From Hyphomicrobiales bacterium (GTDB lineage: Bacteria; Pseudomonadota; Alphaproteobacteria; Rhizobiales; Rhizobiaceae), in contig UBZT01000009.1 of NCBI GenBank assembly GCA_900470155.1, positions 620,001 to 684,000 on the forward strand: DNA of 64,000 nt. The letters run 5' to 3'. Position 1 is the stretch's first letter. Each line of letters begins with the position of its first letter. Of the stretch, positions 62,859 to 64,000 are shown piece after piece. A program made the translations under genes and the position numbers. The notes beneath the pieces were generated by a model. It worked only from the letters and a program-made list of their open reading frames with translations. It was not told where the DNA came from and searched no databases.

Positions 62859-63038
62859 ATGACAACGAACATGGTTCGGGAATCGGCGAAAATCTACGAA
62901 TTCCCAGTGCGGAACCTGCAAAGGCTCAAGGAAATGCGCGACAGTGCAGCGGTGAAGCCCGTTATCTATGAGAGCGGCGCGGCCAGCTGGTACCACGAAG
63001 AAGCGATCCGCGAGGCTGATGAGGCGCGCAAGCAGTAA
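62859..63038 (+). CDS. gstI: GstI-like inhibitor of glnII translation
   Basis: 59 residues, so too short for common gene-calling cutoffs. Starts MTTNMVRESAKIYEFPVRN and ends WYHEEAIREADEARKQ, the DUF2735 signature. SD GAGAGG precedes the ATG. It lies divergently upstream of glnII, exactly where Rhizobium leguminosarum gstI is. There the GstI protein blocks glnII mRNA translation and its own transcription is repressed by NtrC. Function here is by synteny and sequence. Confidence 0.9.
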   Translation: MTTNMVRESAKIYEFPVRNLQRLKEMRDSAAVKPVIYESGAASWYHEEAIREADEARKQ

Positions 63039-63098
63039 GACTGGCATACGATGCCAAAGGCCGCCCTTGTAAAGAGCGGCGTTTGATGTGTGCGTACG

Positions 63099-63125
63099 AG
63101 CGGGCCGGAGCGCCCGCTTTGTCGT
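63099..63125 (+). terminator. gstI terminator
   Basis: AGCGGGC/GCCCGCT, 7 perfect pairs, 6-nt loop, followed by TTGTCGTTTG. A weaker hairpin (CAAAGGCCGC/GCGGCGTTTG, one mismatch) lies just upstream at 63055-63085. Confidence 0.65.
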
Positions 63126-63353
63126 TTGAGGGGTATTGCCCTGTATTCGACGACTTTCCCAGCCGTCCATGTCTTTGCCGTTGTCATCTTAGAGGTTTGG
63201 ATCGAACGCGGCCGGCGCGTCGCGGAGCAATGCGGTTGAGCGGCGCGAAGATTTCGATCGGAGACGGCATCGCCCTTGGGCACCGTGGCTTACGCGAGAA
63301 TGAAGGCGATGGCCGCAAAATCGGGCACGGTGATGGTCGAGTTTTCAGACGCG
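63126..63353. other. Intergenic region without visible gene
   Basis: About 230 bp between the gstI terminator and uraD. No convincing gene on either strand and no strong repeat; a short plus-strand frame entering uraD is its shadow. Confidence 0.5.
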
Positions 63354-63851
63354 TCAGCTATTCTCGGGCAAAAGGCTATCAAGGCGAAGCCGGGCAATCT
63401 TCTCGACCTGCTGGCAGGCGGTATCGAGCTCCTGTTCGCGGCTATTCTCGATCCGCTGTTCGAAAGCAGCAAGGATATCGTCCTTGGTCAGTCCCTTCAC
63501 CGCAATGATGAAGGGAAAGCCGAATTTCTCGGTATAGGCCGTGTTGAACGCGGTGAAGCGCTCGTGCTCGTCCGGGCTTAGCCGATCGAGCCCGGCGCCC
63601 GCCTGTTCCCTTCGGCTGTCCTCGGTCAGATCGCCGGCAATCGCCAACTTCCCGGCAAGATCAGGATGCGCACGCAGGACGCCAAGCCGTTCATCGACAC
63701 TCGCGGTGCGGAAGATCGCGGCCATTCCGTCATGCACATCGGCGGCCGTCAGCGGCTCGACAATGAAGCCGGCGTCGAAGGCCCGCTCTGCGATGAAGGG
63801 CGAGTGCTCGAAAACGCCGCCGAAGCGCGCAACGATTTCCGCTCTGTCCAT
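63354..63851 (-). CDS. uraD: OHCU decarboxylase
   Basis: 165 residues. Catalytic His62 in RAHPDLAGKL, plus FGFPFIIAVKGLTKDDIL and an EKIARLRL C-terminal helix. Converts OHCU from UraH to S-allantoin. Allantoinase puuE, often next to uraD, may lie just beyond the window; the final 149 bp show no part of it. Separated from allA-uraH by the glnII/gstI block and the toxin-antitoxin genes. Confidence 0.94.
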   Translation of the reverse strand: MDRAEIVARFGGVFEHSPFIAERAFDAGFIVEPLTAADVHDGMAAIFRTASVDERLGVLRAHPDLAGKLAIAGDLTEDSRREQAGAGLDRLSPDEHERFTAFNTAYTEKFGFPFIIAVKGLTKDDILAAFEQRIENSREQELDTACQQVEKIARLRLDSLLPENS

Positions 63852-64000
63852 ATGAAGCCCCGATTCTCGGTGTGGTTTGCCCGACGCCGATGGCCGGGCG
63901 AGGAAGGTATTGCGGCTCCGCGCGGCGCACGCCCGGACAGTATCGGCTCAAGGATTAGCGAAGCCTCGCCGCGTTGTCGAGATTCAAAAAAACAAGCGCT

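Noticed and set aside
63276..63581. A 101-codon plus-strand frame over the 3' end of uraD
   Set aside because: Shadow of uraD in an antisense frame, without a domain.

Overview
This window is high-GC alphaproteobacterial chromosomal DNA, most likely from a Rhizobiaceae member (Sinorhizobium/Rhizobium/Agrobacterium relatives). The evidence is a fused TrpE(G) with a WWW trp leader peptide, a RirA-type tandem iron box before a heme receptor, choXWV, BacA, a bdhA-xdhAB arrangement, a RIME-like intergenic palindromic element, and a glnII/gstI pair. Nearly all of it is dense, ordinary genes. I see no prophage, insertion sequence, rRNA, tRNA or CRISPR array.

Layout. 1-8.5 kb: trpE(G) with its attenuator, an extensin-like secreted protein, a heme-type TonB receptor, fhs, and a YqhA-like membrane protein. 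8.5-12 kb: an SDR/AraC pair, a collapsed proline-utilisation locus (remnants of putA and putR joined by deletion) and a LuxR-family regulator. 12.1-18.7 kb: a five-gene operon of a coiled-coil protein, an unrecognised protein, an AAA+ ATPase, a DUF6638-like protein and a DUF2333-like membrane protein. This is the best candidate for an undescribed system. 19-23.8 kb: cytochrome c, the choline ABC transporter, a HugZ-like protein and a NolR-like ArsR regulator. 24-32 kb: omega-aminotransferase, orphan amino-acid binding protein, aldose epimerase-like protein, adenine deaminase, a YefM/YoeB toxin-antitoxin pair and a zinc-ribbon ion channel. 32-45 kb: AraC, alpha-glucosidase, glycosyltransferase, der with its YfgM-like neighbour, NnrU, polysaccharide deacetylase, bacA, an MFS transporter, map and a flavin monooxygenase. 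45-64 kb: bdhA-xdhA-xdhB-xdhC, LysR with a DUF1127-like small protein, puuD-guaD, TetR with two matching operators, lldD, a mntA-hepT-allA-uraH-phosphoesterase operon, glnII/gstI and uraD.

How the genes work together. Purine salvage and breakdown dominates the right half: guanine deaminase (guaD) and adenine deaminase (ade) feed xanthine/hypoxanthine, XdhABC makes urate, PuuD oxidises urate, UraH and UraD complete conversion to allantoin, and AllA cleaves ureidoglycolate. Allantoinase and allantoate-processing genes are not in the window. The released ammonia can be assimilated by glutamine synthetase II. glnII has a sigma-54 promoter, two upstream NtrC-like sites 32 bp apart, and the divergent 59-residue GstI-like translational inhibitor.

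Several very short genes (trpL, gstI, the DUF1127-like protein) and many operator-like palindromes were found by direct reading. Function assignments rest on recognisable motifs and recalled family similarity. No database search was run.
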